DNA of 64,000 nt from Lumbricus terrestris (taxonomy: Eukaryota > Annelida > Clitellata > Crassiclitellata > Lumbricidae). The notes below the pieces were generated by a model. It made no database searches. It saw only the letters and a list, made by a program, of their open reading frames with translations, and had not been told where the DNA came from. Below are positions 44,788-55,600 of this stretch, piece after piece (positions within the stretch are counted from its first letter, which is position 1; each line of letters starts with the position of its first letter). The stretch is taken from contig OX457036.1 in the NCBI GenBank assembly GCA_949752735.1, positions 19,185,746-19,249,745 on the forward strand, in the 5' to 3' direction. Both the position numbers and the translations under genes were made by a program.

Positions 44788-45364
44788 TACACACAGGCCC
44801 TATATGTATAATATTGTATAGTAGACAACCATGACTTTGCGGATATATATATATATATATATATATATAGGTTTATGACTATATATGACTACGTGTGTAT
44901 TTGTGCGTCATGTATATTAGTATTAAATTCGTATATACTGTATATTATGAATGTACTATATATCCAGGGACCTATATAGGCCTACCATGACTTTGCAAAG
45001 TTGTCTACTTCACAAATATTAGCCTACTAAGCGCATACGTAGATACGTCAGACGGATCAATGGGGCTATTGTGACCGTGATTCAAGGGCGGATTTTGGGT
45101 TCACCATAAACGAGCATTTTGGTTCAGTCCGGTGTTGTCTTCGTCGGTGGGCCAGACTTGTCTGTCAGAAATTTTTTAGACATCTCGAGTCTTAGATTTG
45201 AGTTTTTTCTTGAAGGACGGACGGACGGACACGAAGGGAAGGCTATAGAGAGAGACATTTAAATTATTTTAAACGGTCGGATTACGAGTAATCAATTTCA
45301 GTAACTCTTAATAAGAGCGTTATAGCGGGTCGCTCTAAGACACAGCTCGTTCCTGATAATAGTT
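41864..45364. other. Intergenic stretch without recognised genes
   Basis: Short frames only; none resembles a known protein. Contains CCCCGGACAA-type local repeats (42640-42715), a mariner-like end fragment at 42964, TTAGATTAGA repeats at 43026-43055 and (AT)n runs at 44757-44870. Confidence 0.5.
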
Positions 45365-45642
45365 CAGCGGCGCCCGCAGGATTTTTTTCTTGTGCGCACA
45401 GAAATTTTCGATGGAGGGGAACAGGGAAAAAAATTTCGTAAAAGTCGCCGAAAAAACTGATGACCTTTTTTAAAAATTTTCCAAAAACATATCTTGTCCA
45501 TCCGCCGAAAAACTGATGACTTTTTTTTTAGTTGTCACCCAAAAACTTCCCAAAAATACCTTTTCCATCCGCCGAAAAAACTGATGACCTTTTTTTTAGT
45601 CATCGCGCTGTACGCACTTGCGTACGTCTGCGGGCGCCGCTG
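45365..45642. mobile_element. hAT-like MITE, 278 bp
   Basis: TIRs CAGCGGCGCCCGCAG at both ends. Perfect 8-bp duplication TAATAGTT at 45357-45364 and 45643-45650. The interior repeats CATCCGCCGAAAAAACTGAT three times. Confidence 0.88.
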
Positions 45643-45682
45643 TAATAGTTCGTTACCCAAATCACAAAAGACTTTACACACA

Positions 45683-45770
45683 ATGTCATACACACACACA
45701 CACACTCACACACACACAGACACACCAACGTGCGCACACACACACTCACACACACACACACACGCACATA
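45683..45770. repeat. (CA)n microsatellite
   Basis: CACACA tracts with CACTCA interruptions. Confidence 0.9.
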
Positions 45771-46188
45771 CCAGCATGAAGACACGAAAGCGTCAACGTC
45801 ATGGTCTGTTTGCGCATTTGCTCTCAGTCTACATGTGCATGACTGCCAACAAGAATTAATATGCCCTTCTTTCTGACCTTTCAACCTTTCACGGCCAAGT
45901 TTTCGGACGGTTTTTGTAATAATGGGGTAAATGGTAACTCTTATTTGAACGATGGGTGTGACATGAAGGTGGGTCGCTTGTGCCCTGTAGTCGGGGTTCA
46001 ACCCCGGAGACATCATCACGACAGTCGGCTTTCAAAGCACAGACACACCAACGTGCTGCATTTTTATGTATTGCATCGTAGTAATTACATATGACTATTT
46101 ATAAGCGCTTTATCTGCAAAAGCTTTCAGAAGCGCTCCCAGTGCGTGCAACCCGAGAAGAACTTGCAACGCTGTCCCGTAACTCTTAA

Positions 46189-46403
46189 CAGTGGCGGCGC
46201 CAGGATTTCAGTTTCCGAGGGGGGCTGAAGCCTCGCGGCGAAAATTTTGCATTTTCGCCGCCAAAATTTCTGACGACCTTTTTTTAGTCGTCAGCCGAAA
46301 ATCGTGGATATTTCAATGTAAAAATTCGGATGGCCCTTTTTTAGGGGGTGAGCCTCTTGTAGGGGGGCTTAGCCCCCCCGACACCCCCCTAGCGCCGCCA
46401 CTG
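46189..46403. mobile_element. hAT-like MITE, 215 bp
   Basis: TIRs CAGTGGCGGCGCCAGG and (reverse complement) CAGTGGCGGCGCTAGG. Duplication ACTCTTAA (46181-46188) against AGTCTTAA (46404-46411), 7/8. Confidence 0.85.
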
Positions 46404-46411
46404 AGTCTTAA

Positions 46412-47455
46412 CACTCTTGTTATATAAGCTGTCAGTTCTGACTGGATATTCACTGAATGTATGCTCTTGTCAGCCAGCCGCTATGTAGACCTAGTGGTTA
46501 TTTTAATAACTCGGAATTACATGTTATTAACTGAAGACCTTGTTCTCTTAAGTATAATTAAAACCATTCATCGCCTAGAGCCTTCACCGGGTGCAAGTGC
46601 TTCTGGTCAGTCTCACTTTGGAGTTGCGCAAGAAAAATTCTGAAATCGATATCATTCAGAGAAACTGGCATCCATGGAATCTGATGTAACAACAAGAAGA
46701 GACTTCTAAGGCATTTCTTTTCTGACAGCATTTCTCTTAATGGCGTACCCGGGTAAAATGAAAGTAGATATCTTGAAGAGGCGCTATGTAAATTCTCAGA
46801 ATGAATGAATGAAAGAGTAAGATCAGCGCCATAGAAGTCATTATGGGAAGGCAACGATTCGAAACAGAACGGACCCGAGTGAGTTCATCACGTCAAACCG
46901 TGCTGCGATTTCTGACGACATTTTAGAAATCTACCTAAAACAAAAGACGCCTGTCCTCCCCTTGACGCTTTTTGCCGAGGCGTCAAAGTGCAGGTGTTTT
47001 CTGCATATGGCGATTAATAACCTTAGTGGTCAATAAGGCCTACTCAAGTCCTCCTCAAACGTGCATAGCAGTCTCTGACTGCATCCACTTCATAATCTTT
47101 GCAAGTGAATTGCAACCACCCAAAGCTCGACGCTTCGTGTTATTCGCCAGAATGATGACGCGGAGAAAAAATGATGTGATGGACTTGTAGTCTACGACTT
47201 CTGTAATAAAATAACTAATAATTACTTGTAAGTTGTAATCGTAATCGTGATCGTAAACTCGACACTTCTACAGCGCCCACAAAACCCAAGTCGCGGGAAC
47301 CAGTTTATTCACAGGCTCTCAATCAAAGCAAAATCGATAGGCAGCGGGTTATTAAGATCCGGAGAGCCATGGTCCAGGCAAGCAGGCAGGCAGACAGACG
47401 ATAGATAAAAGATAGATTGATAGAAAGATAGATTGATGGAAGGAGAGATTGATAG
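46412..47455. other. Intergenic stretch, nothing recognised
   Basis: No coding similarity, RNA gene or repeat end that I can support, apart from short GATA-type repeats near 47400-47450. Confidence 0.5.
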
Positions 47456-47884
47456 GGGGCCGTCCATAAAGTACGTCACGCTATTTTTGACCATTTTTGA
47501 CCCCCTCCCCCTGTCACAAACTGTCACAAATCTCGGACCCCCCCTAAAGTACGTCACACTTTCGAACAAATTTTTTAAAACATAACCATTTACCTAACCC
47601 TCTAAACCCTAGGATACTATCCCTATAATCCCTCTGACAGTGACGTGTGTCCCTAAACGCTTTGATGGGGACGGGAAATCAACTTTTATCCCGCCAGGCC
47701 GGGTTTTAGACACGCCTGGCCGGGCCGGGTCGGATTTTAGGTACTAAGAACAAAAAAATAAAAAAGAATTTAAAAAATAAATGTATGACGTCACACATGG
47801 CCTGACCCCCTCCCCCTGTCACAGACTGTCACACTTTCTTACACCCCTCCCCCCTGGAGCGTGACGTACTTTATGGACGGCCCC
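47456..47884. mobile_element. MITE with GGGGCCGTCCATAAAGTACG ends
   Basis: Both ends carry the same inverted repeat beginning GGGGCCGTCCATAAAGTACG. TAG lies on both sides (47453-47455, 47885-47887), a 3-bp duplication compatible with a PIF/Harbinger-like element. The class is uncertain. No transposase frame. Confidence 0.8.
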
Positions 47885-47887
47885 TAG

Positions 47888-49874
47888 AATGATGAACCAA
47901 TTGCAGGATGATAGATGGATCTCCTATAGTCTTCTCAAGTGCAGGCTACGAATTTTCCTTAGCTTCACAAAGTTCACACATATATCAAGCCACAGGCTAA
48001 AAGAAGAAACAGTGACAATTATAAATCATGACTTTTGATTACAAAATGTAAATTACCTAATTATAATTATATTGATGGATTCATTTTCTAGTATCAATTA
48101 TTGGTGATACTTGCAATACTGTTAATTTATGATCGCTGTATATTTGCTTTTGTGTGCTTGCTGTCGGAAACGAAACAAGAAATAATTGATTTGATTTGGT
48201 TTGATTTGATTTGATCGAAAGGCGGAAGGATGAATTGACAATTAAGTAAATGTTATTCATCTTTTTTTAAAAACGAATTATAGTCTACAGCAGTGAAAGT
48301 CTACCATCTTTAAAACTGGATCTCTAACAATTAAAATAGGAAATGGGTCATCTTTGTTTGGTGGCATTCTGATTTAATGTCGCACTTTCTTGACGACGTC
48401 TATATGACTTCAATTGTCGTTCACTTCTCCATTGTGTCGATCATGCATTTCGGTTGTTAGCAAGTGCTCTTCCGTCCGTCCATCCGTCCGTTCGTCCGTC
48501 TGTCTGTTTGTCTTTTTTTATATATCTGTCTGTCTTTGCTTTTGATTGGCGTCTCAACAGGCAACTGCAGCTCACACTCAGTGCTATCGAGTATGCTAGA
48601 ATAGAGACAGAAGGGAATTGGGCAGATTGCAAAGACACGGTGTTGGGAGCAGCCTTGTACGCAGACGCCCACTCACGCTTTGGAACAAATTGACTTCGAG
48701 TAAATTGGTGCGAGACTCCTAAACCAATATGATCCATGTCAATGAGTCATCACACACACAAACTCTTGAAGCATTAATAATCTTCTTTGTAGTCCGAGCT
48801 CTTAGAGGTCGAAAACATCGTAATTGTGCATTTTGGTGCTAGAAGCAAAAGAAAGATATTTTTGAGTTCAGGAAGAAATTCTAAGAAAAATGTGATAATT
48901 ATAGGCCTAGTGCCAGCTGAAAAAATGGGAAATTTTGTCCAGTTTTTTCCATTGCATTTTGTCCTTGAAAAATGACGGCCATTTTGGACGCCATCTTGGT
49001 TTTTTACAAAGAACTGCTTAAGGATTGCTTGGCACTTTTGGTATGTTTTTATAAAATAGAAGCGAAAACTTACACACACAGACATATACACACACACGCA
49101 CGCACAAACACACATACATATGCATATATAATACATGTAGGCTATAATTGTGTATGAGAGACCAGGGGCGTAGTTAAGTTTTCTTTGCGCACTCCAACTC
49201 ACGCGTGGATCATAACCTGACTCCCAGTTATTTTTTTTTCTAAAAATCACGTATACTGACCAGCACACAATAATTGCACTTGATAACCTACGCGCATGCA
49301 ACAATGACTGTCCGTTTCTGAAATTAATGACCGCGTGGTAGACCTACTCGGCTCACAGTCCATTGCAGCTGACATGGACCTGCGCAAGAACAGAAGATTC
49401 GCGGGTGGAAGACGACAGGTGTCCAACGCAGGCGAACTTCTAACAGACGCCCTCCCATAATATAATCAAATGATTACTAAACGTCTTGTTGGGTAAGGAA
49501 CGATCAATGCGGAGTTCAAAGATCAGCAAGACTCATAAAGAACTCCCGAGTGAGACCTTTATGTTATGTGTAGCAGATGGTGAGATGAGTCGGTCGGCTT
49601 TGACAGAGGTCGGCGAGTTGAGCAGACCATACGGGATCGTGCGATCAAATAACGGAACTCTTGCTAAATTGGTTCCGCTGCAAGGTTGCTTTCGACTCCT
49701 CGCACTCTTGGCAAATCAACAAAGAGACGGGAAGGATCAGTTCCGCCGATGGCAAATTAACAGGAAACACAAATTTAGAACACAAAATGCAGAAACCGAT
49801 AAATGTAATTAATTATAGTTCTAAGTAGAACAACAAACAAGTCGGCTGAAAATGCATGTATTCATGTATGCATG
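47888..49874. other. Intergenic stretch left of the LTR retrotransposon
   Basis: No gene recognised. Holds TTGATTTGATTTG repeats (48188-48215), CCGTCCGTC/TCTG repeats (48470-48535) and CACA repeats (49070-49115). A hAT-like end (CAGGGGCGTAGTTAAG) occurs at 49164 without a visible partner. The last bases (49843-49874) are ATGT-rich, the target of the retrotransposon. Confidence 0.5.
49870..49874. repeat. Target-site duplication GCATG (left)
   Basis: Identical to 56635-56639 after the 3' LTR. Confidence 0.85.
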
Positions 49875-50908
49875 TGTAGCGGTTGAATGCTTCTTGCCAA
49901 ACAAAACCTATTAAACAATGCTATGTATAATGATTAATGTAGGTAAGAATTAAGCTAGACAATATGTGGCGTATTGTAGATTATAATTAATATTACTTGT
50001 GGCATTAAGTTAGATAATAATAATAGCGCTACAACAATTCTTGAACATGCGCTACAACAATTGACTCAACATTACTGAGCGGCGGAAACCAGCGTTAACG
50101 AAAGCAGACGACAGGCAGTCATCGATGGAGCTGAGCAAGGAGAGGGTCGAAAAGATATTTCGTGCGATGGCGTCTGTCGGCAAATACGGAGCCAATCGTT
50201 GGTAATTCGAATATCTGGAACTTGATTTATGGGTGTGGAAAGCGACACGTTGTCGACTTGTCCCACTGTCGAACTTTGAGACGTTTGAAGCGAAGTTCCG
50301 AGGCGAAGCGAGTGAACTGTGCGAAGCAGTGTGACTCTAACTGGCGACGATTTGCGAATCGGTCGAACGTTGAAGTTGGGATCGAACTCTGAAGCGATCC
50401 GTGGTGAAACATTTGCAGCAAGACGAGGAGGAAGAATCGGTTGAGCGACGGGTGAATTCCTATGCTCGACAAAATCCGAGGAAGAAGGAGAAACACGCTG
50501 GGTTACTGTTTCAAGCTACAGTACCCATCGACAAGCAACTACCGAGAAATCTGGACTGACGGCAATTGAGAAGATCGCGACCTTCTTCAATTTTCCCTTC
50601 AATCCATTCCCGCGGAAGTGAAAAGCATTTCTACATCCACCAGAAAGGACGATGTGGAAAGATAAGAAATATACATAATATTATTAATTTAAATAATACG
50701 CCACAAATAGGTAGATAAGATTCTTTTCTTTGAATTGCATTTATTGATTGAAATGTTATTTTATATTATATCTTTATATGAATCACAGTCTCATTTGTTC
50801 TAGGTCGTAGGTTGCTATTATACCATTATTCACCCAACAGCCTCTGAGCATAAAGTTCACCCTCAATATTCTAGACTTAATAAATCCTGAATATAGGGGG
50901 TAGTGACA
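49875..50908 (+). repeat. 5' LTR
   Basis: 1034 bp, TGTAGC...GTGACA. AATAAA at 50879-50884 near the end could serve as a polyadenylation signal (in the 3' copy). Confidence 0.92.
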
Positions 50909-50912
50909 AGAG

Positions 50913-50930
50913 TGGGTGCCCACGCCGGGA
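50913..50930 (+). promoter_or_regulatory. Candidate primer-binding site
   Basis: TGGGTGCCCACGCCGGGA begins four bases after the LTR. It starts TGG, as expected for pairing to a tRNA 3' CCA end. I do not assign the tRNA. Confidence 0.6.
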
Positions 50931-51222
50931 TATTTTAGACAGTTGAAAATGTCATTTGAGTATTGTTATAGTGGCAAACTTTGAACAATTGTTGCTAGTG
51001 ATTATTAGAGAGACAATTTGAACTGATTGGCATCTGAGTTGAAGTAGTACATTGCTTATTGAAAAGTGCACAATAGGTTGTGTAAGCTTTTAGGTATTAG
51101 CTTTTGTGGAACTGAATTTCTCTTTGTAGAATTGAACAATTTCTATCTGTTAGAAATTTATATAGTGCACGTTGTAGCCTATATTTTGTGTCAAGTGGAA
51201 AATAATAAGTAAGACAGTAAGG

Positions 51223-54084
51223 ATGTCTGTAAGTGATTTCGAAGCTTGGTTGGAAATTGCCAAACGGATGAACATGGAAGGGGACGAGACACGCGCCTTT
51301 GTCAAAGAAAGACAGGCAGAGTGGAGACAAGATAGAGCGACTGAGAGAGAGATCGCTAAAGAGATGAAATTAGCTGAAGCAGCAGCAGAAGTCAAGAGAC
51401 TTGAGATAGAAGCAAGAAAAGCAGAGATGGAAGCTGAGGCAGCAGCAGAAACTAGGAAAGCTGAAACAGAGGCTGCAATGCAAACAAAGAAGGCTGAAGT
51501 GGAATTGGAAGCAATCAGGAGTGCTGAAGCAGAAGCCAGATTGAATCGTGAAGCAGCAGAAGCCAGAGAACAGCGCGAACACCAGCTAGAAATAAAGAGA
51601 CTTGAAGCACAGGTGAGGATGCGTGAAATTGATTCAAGAGGGGAACAGAACCGAGAGCACGAGAATGACTACATGAGGATCGGTGATGGTCAGCAACAGG
51701 GAGATCACCGAGAAAACAATAAAGGAATCAGGAATATCAAATTTCCTATATTCAACGAGTCCAAGGATTGTTTAGATGCCTACTTGTTGAGATTCGAGAG
51801 AACATGTGTAGCGTATGAAATCAGAAAAGAAGTTTGGTCGCTAACGTTAGCGAGACATTTGGAAGGCAGAGCACTGGAAGTGTACCAAAGGTTGTCTGCA
51901 GATGAAGTGCAAGATTATGAGTGTTTGAAGACTCAGCTGTTGAAGAGATTTCAACTGACTGAAGGTGGTTACAGAAACAAGTTCAAAACCAGTAAAATGG
52001 AATCAGGAGAGACACCTTCCAGTTTTGTGCATAGATTGAGAAGGTACATGCAGCAGTGGTTAGCACAAGCGGGATTTGAGAGAACTTATGAAGGAGTGGA
52101 AGATCTCTTGTTGAAAGACCAGTTTTACCTTACATGCAGTACTGAACTTCGTATGTTTATAAAAGAGAAAGGCAAGATGAGTTTGAAGGACATGTTGGTT
52201 TGTGCGGAATCACACATTGAAGCACACGGTTACAAATACAGCGAGCAGTCTGCAAAATCAGACGTGAAATTCCATGGTGACAGGTTGAACGGTAGACCGT
52301 TTGAACACAGACCCAAGGAACAGTCTGGGTACAACCTGAACAGGAGTAGAAGCGATGTGAAGATAAATCAGGGTACACATCAAAACCGAGGGTTCAGCAG
52401 GGAAAGAGAAGCTGCAACCGGACATAAGATTACTTGCTTTTTCTGTGGAGAATATAATCACAAGGCAGTTTCCTGTCCACATAAAAACAGAGGTGTTGTT
52501 AAACACACTGCAGCAGCAGTGCAAATATTTGAGAATCGAGCACACCGGAGTATGCAAGAAAGTGAAATGCAGAGAATAGGTGATGTTGTTGGAAAAGAAC
52601 AAGGTGAACACACCAGAATGCCACCTACACATATGCACATGGCAGCCAGTGTCATGATGACAAGAGCCGGTGATGAGTGTATCAGTCTAGAGGATGAAAG
52701 TGAGCATCAAGTAACAGTTAATGGGATCAACAATGTAAAATGCATGTACGACACAGGCGCAACCTGTTGTATTGTGAAGCGATCATTGATAAATGACGAA
52801 GCATTAACTGGAGAGGAAACATATTGTATGTTAGGGGATGGAAGCGTGAAACGCTTTCCCTTAGCCAAAATACATTTAGAGAGTGAACATTTTAATGGCG
52901 AAGTGCAAGCCATGGTAATGGAGCAACCGGTGAAACCAGTGATAATCGGGAAAATCAAAGGATTGAAATTCATGGTTAAAAATGAGAGAACCGAGAATGC
53001 AACAAATGATAAACCGAAAGAAACTTGTGAGAATAATACTGAAATGAAGAACAAAGGAATATTAACAAGAAGAACAGAACATGAGAAACCTTTTCATGTG
53101 AAGAAACCAGTAAGGTTCACTGATGATGTAACAAAAGATAAAGATGATATAGATAACAGGAAATCAAGTTTTAACAAAACGATGAAGAAGAACTTCAGAA
53201 ATAAACCATTGAGATTGGTAGAGACGCATAATAAATATTTAATCACAGGTGGAAGAAGTGAATTGAATAATAGTCGTGTAAATCAGAATAAATGGTGGAA
53301 GCAAAGAGAAGACTGGAGAAATAGGGAGTATAGAGATAAGTCTAATGAGACTCAGTCAAGAAGATCCAATGAGTGGATGTATGGAAGATACAAAGAGAAT
53401 CCAAATGTGGATAGGAGAAATACAAGGTGGAACTTGGATGACACAAATAGGTGTAACTGGAAAAACTATAGACACGTGATGAGAGAGTCTAGTAGTGATT
53501 ATGGAGTTAGGTATGAGAGACCTAGTGATTTAAATTGGAGATTTAGAAGTGGAAGAGATGAGAATAGAAGTCGTGGAAACCATTGGAATAGTAGACCATG
53601 GTACAGAAGAGAACAAGGGAATAGTTCTGGAGGAAGACAGAATGAAAATTGTAGAGGATACAATGAAGTGAATAAATGGAAAAGTAGGTTATGGAATGAC
53701 AGAGAATGGTCATGTCCTAACAGTAATATTGAAAAGTGGAAAAGTAGTGAAGACTACAAGAGAGAATGTGGAGAAATGCAAGATGTCGAGACAGTGGCAT
53801 GCATTTCGGCAGTTGTACATGATGGAAAAGTAGGAGAAAATGAGGAAGAAGAGATACTGGACTCGTGTGTCAGTAAACAAAATGAAACAGAAGATGTTAA
53901 GTGGAAATCTGATGTTGATGCAGATGCATTGAGTGTTGAAAAGGAACACACAGATGAACTAGAGACAAAGAATGGCATTACGTTGAATTTGTACAAGAAG
54001 GTGAAAAGAGATACCGGTAGATTATTAGAGGTGGAAAGGAGGAACTATCAAAGCAGGAGAAAAGATGCTGCAGATAGAAGCTGA
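51223..54084 (+). CDS. Gag-protease polyprotein of the Gmr1-like element
   Basis: 953 residues, uninterrupted. Residues about 25-150 form an Ala/Glu/Lys-rich coiled coil. Residues about 173-340 are a SCAN-like Gag core (RFERTCVAYEIRKEVW, LEGRALEVYQRLSADE, ELRMFIKEKGKMSLKDM). A CX2CX4HX4C zinc knuckle has Cys405, Cys408, His413 and Cys418. An aspartic protease motif YDTGA has Asp510. Residues about 680-880 are an unusual tail rich in Arg, Asn and Trp, possibly RNA-binding. SCAN domains of vertebrate zinc-finger proteins are thought to derive from Gmr1-like Gag, which supports the family call. The frame ends without joining pol; a deletion or stop separates it from RT. Confidence 0.9.
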   Translation: MSVSDFEAWLEIAKRMNMEGDETRAFVKERQAEWRQDRATEREIAKEMKLAEAAAEVKRLEIEARKAEMEAEAAAETRKAETEAAMQTKKAEVELEAIRSAEAEARLNREAAEAREQREHQLEIKRLEAQVRMREIDSRGEQNREHENDYMRIGDGQQQGDHRENNKGIRNIKFPIFNESKDCLDAYLLRFERTCVAYEIRKEVWSLTLARHLEGRALEVYQRLSADEVQDYECLKTQLLKRFQLTEGGYRNKFKTSKMESGETPSSFVHRLRRYMQQWLAQAGFERTYEGVEDLLLKDQFYLTCSTELRMFIKEKGKMSLKDMLVCAESHIEAHGYKYSEQSAKSDVKFHGDRLNGRPFEHRPKEQSGYNLNRSRSDVKINQGTHQNRGFSREREAATGHKITCFFCGEYNHKAVSCPHKNRGVVKHTAAAVQIFENRAHRSMQESEMQRIGDVVGKEQGEHTRMPPTHMHMAASVMMTRAGDECISLEDESEHQVTVNGINNVKCMYDTGATCCIVKRSLINDEALTGEETYCMLGDGSVKRFPLAKIHLESEHFNGEVQAMVMEQPVKPVIIGKIKGLKFMVKNERTENATNDKPKETCENNTEMKNKGILTRRTEHEKPFHVKKPVRFTDDVTKDKDDIDNRKSSFNKTMKKNFRNKPLRLVETHNKYLITGGRSELNNSRVNQNKWWKQREDWRNREYRDKSNETQSRRSNEWMYGRYKENPNVDRRNTRWNLDDTNRCNWKNYRHVMRESSSDYGVRYERPSDLNWRFRSGRDENRSRGNHWNSRPWYRREQGNSSGGRQNENCRGYNEVNKWKSRLWNDREWSCPNSNIEKWKSSEDYKRECGEMQDVETVACISAVVHDGKVGENEEEEILDSCVSKQNETEDVKWKSDVDADALSVEKEHTDELETKNGITLNLYKKVKRDTGRLLEVERRNYQSRRKDAADRS

Positions 54085-54550
54085 CAGTAGCTTGGGGAGA
54101 ATATAATTATAATCAAGAGTGAGTGTAAATAGAATACAGTATGAGATAAGTGAAGTTGAGTTGCTTATTTTAAGTAGTTCAGTGAGTTATGTTAAGTGAT
54201 AAGGTGAATTTTAGGATCAAGTGAGGTAGTAGTAAAATTATTGTAGTTGTGTAGTAGTTAAGCACTAAGATGAGATTGAGTTGAATATAGTATCTGAGTG
54301 TGATGTTGAGTCACTTAGATAATTAGAAAACAGTTGAGTGATGAGAAAAAAGTTAAGAAAAAGTACTAGGTCCAGTGAGCAAAGTACTATTGTTGCATAG
54401 TTAAGATAATGAGATGTTCGTGAAATGACAAAGGTCATTCATTGTGAGAATTAGGATAGATGAATGCCATGTGTTGAGAAGGTAACACATATATAATAAG
54501 TAGAACTAAGTTAATGATAATAGTGAGTTAAGTGAGTCGAGGCAATGTGA
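54085..54550 (+). other. Non-coding, cytosine-poor gap between gag-pro and RT
   Basis: No open frame. The sequence is dominated by A, G and T (GTTAAGTGA, GAGATAAGTGAAG types) and is strikingly poor in C. By family order it marks where integrase and the N-terminal RT would be expected. Similar composition recurs at 55442-55585. Confidence 0.65.
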
Positions 54551-55441
54551 AGCACATTCGGATTGATTAACAGTGCGTCCAGTTATAACCGATTAATTAG
54601 GAAGATTCTTCACGGAACAGAAAATCTTGAAAGTTATGTCGACGATATACTAGCGCATAATAAAGGATGGAGAGAACACTTGAAGACATTGGAGATATTT
54701 TTCGAAAGAGTCAGACAAGCGAATTTGACATTGAAGCCAAAGAAGTGTTCTATAGGATATGAAAAGATTGACTTTTTGGGACATACATTGAACAAGGATG
54801 ACATAAGTCCAAAGGATAAATCAGTTGATAAAATAGTAGACATGCCACGTCCAAAGACAAAGAAACAAGTCAGGAGTTTTCTTGGAGCGATAAACTATTA
54901 TCGTAAGTTCATACCACACTGTGCGGAGATCATGGCACCGTTGAGCGATTTGACGAAGAAGATGGCACCTGGAGTAGTTGAATGGAACGAAGAACTGGAA
55001 GCAAGTTTTACGATGTTGAAGAGTGAATTGGCAAAGGAACCAATTCTGAAATTACCAAACCTGGAGAAAGAGTTTATTCTTCAGACGGATGCAAGTGGAA
55101 GCGGAATAGGATGTGTAATAATGCAGCAATACGAGGGGATGAACCATCCCATAGCGTATGCCAGCAGGAAACTCTTGGAACGTGAGAGAAGGTACTCAGT
55201 AGAGGAAAGGGAATGCTTATCGATCATGTGGGGAGTTAGTAGGTTCGATCGATACCTTTGTGGAAAGAAATTCATAATCGAGACAGATCATTGCGGATTG
55301 CAATACATGAGAGAGAATAGGATGAAAAATGCAAGGGTGATGAGATGGAGTTTGGCCCTCCAAAATTATTCTTTTAGCATAAGATACATCAAGGGGTCCA
55401 ACAATGTCATGTCCGACTACCTGAGTAGAGGATTAGAGTAG
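54551..55441 (+). pseudogene. RT C-terminal half and RNase H of the Gmr1-like element
   Basis: The frame opens directly after a TGA (54548-54550) and reads FGLINSAS, ESYVDDILAH (catalytic YVDD at 54635-54646), FLGHTLNKDDISP and GAINYYRKFIPHC. RNase H follows with QTDASGSGIGCVI, ERECLSIMW, ETDHCGLQYM and SDYLSRGLE, keeping all four acidic positions. RT motif A with its first catalytic Asp is missing. The frame stops about 145 bp before the polypurine tract. Confidence 0.88.
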
Positions 55442-55585
55442 AGTAGGATGTAATAAGGTAGATGTATAGTTGTAAATAAGTAAGTGAAGTATAGTAGTTA
55501 TGCATGATATCTAAAGTAAGTTAAAGAAGTTTATTAGGTTAGTTTGTCAAGTAGGTGAGTTTGATAAAGCCTGTAAACAGACTTT

Positions 55586-55600
55586 TGAAGGAGGGGCATT
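55586..55600 (+). promoter_or_regulatory. Polypurine tract
   Basis: GAAGGAGGGGCATT directly precedes the 3' LTR, the expected plus-strand priming site. Confidence 0.75.

Noticed and set aside
49486..49812. 108-codon frame just left of the LTR retrotransposon
   Set aside because: No ATG start in strong context, no recognisable domain; likely chance.
50162..50392. Frames repeated exactly at 55888-56118
   Set aside because: They lie in the two LTRs; duplication reflects the LTRs, not paralogous genes.
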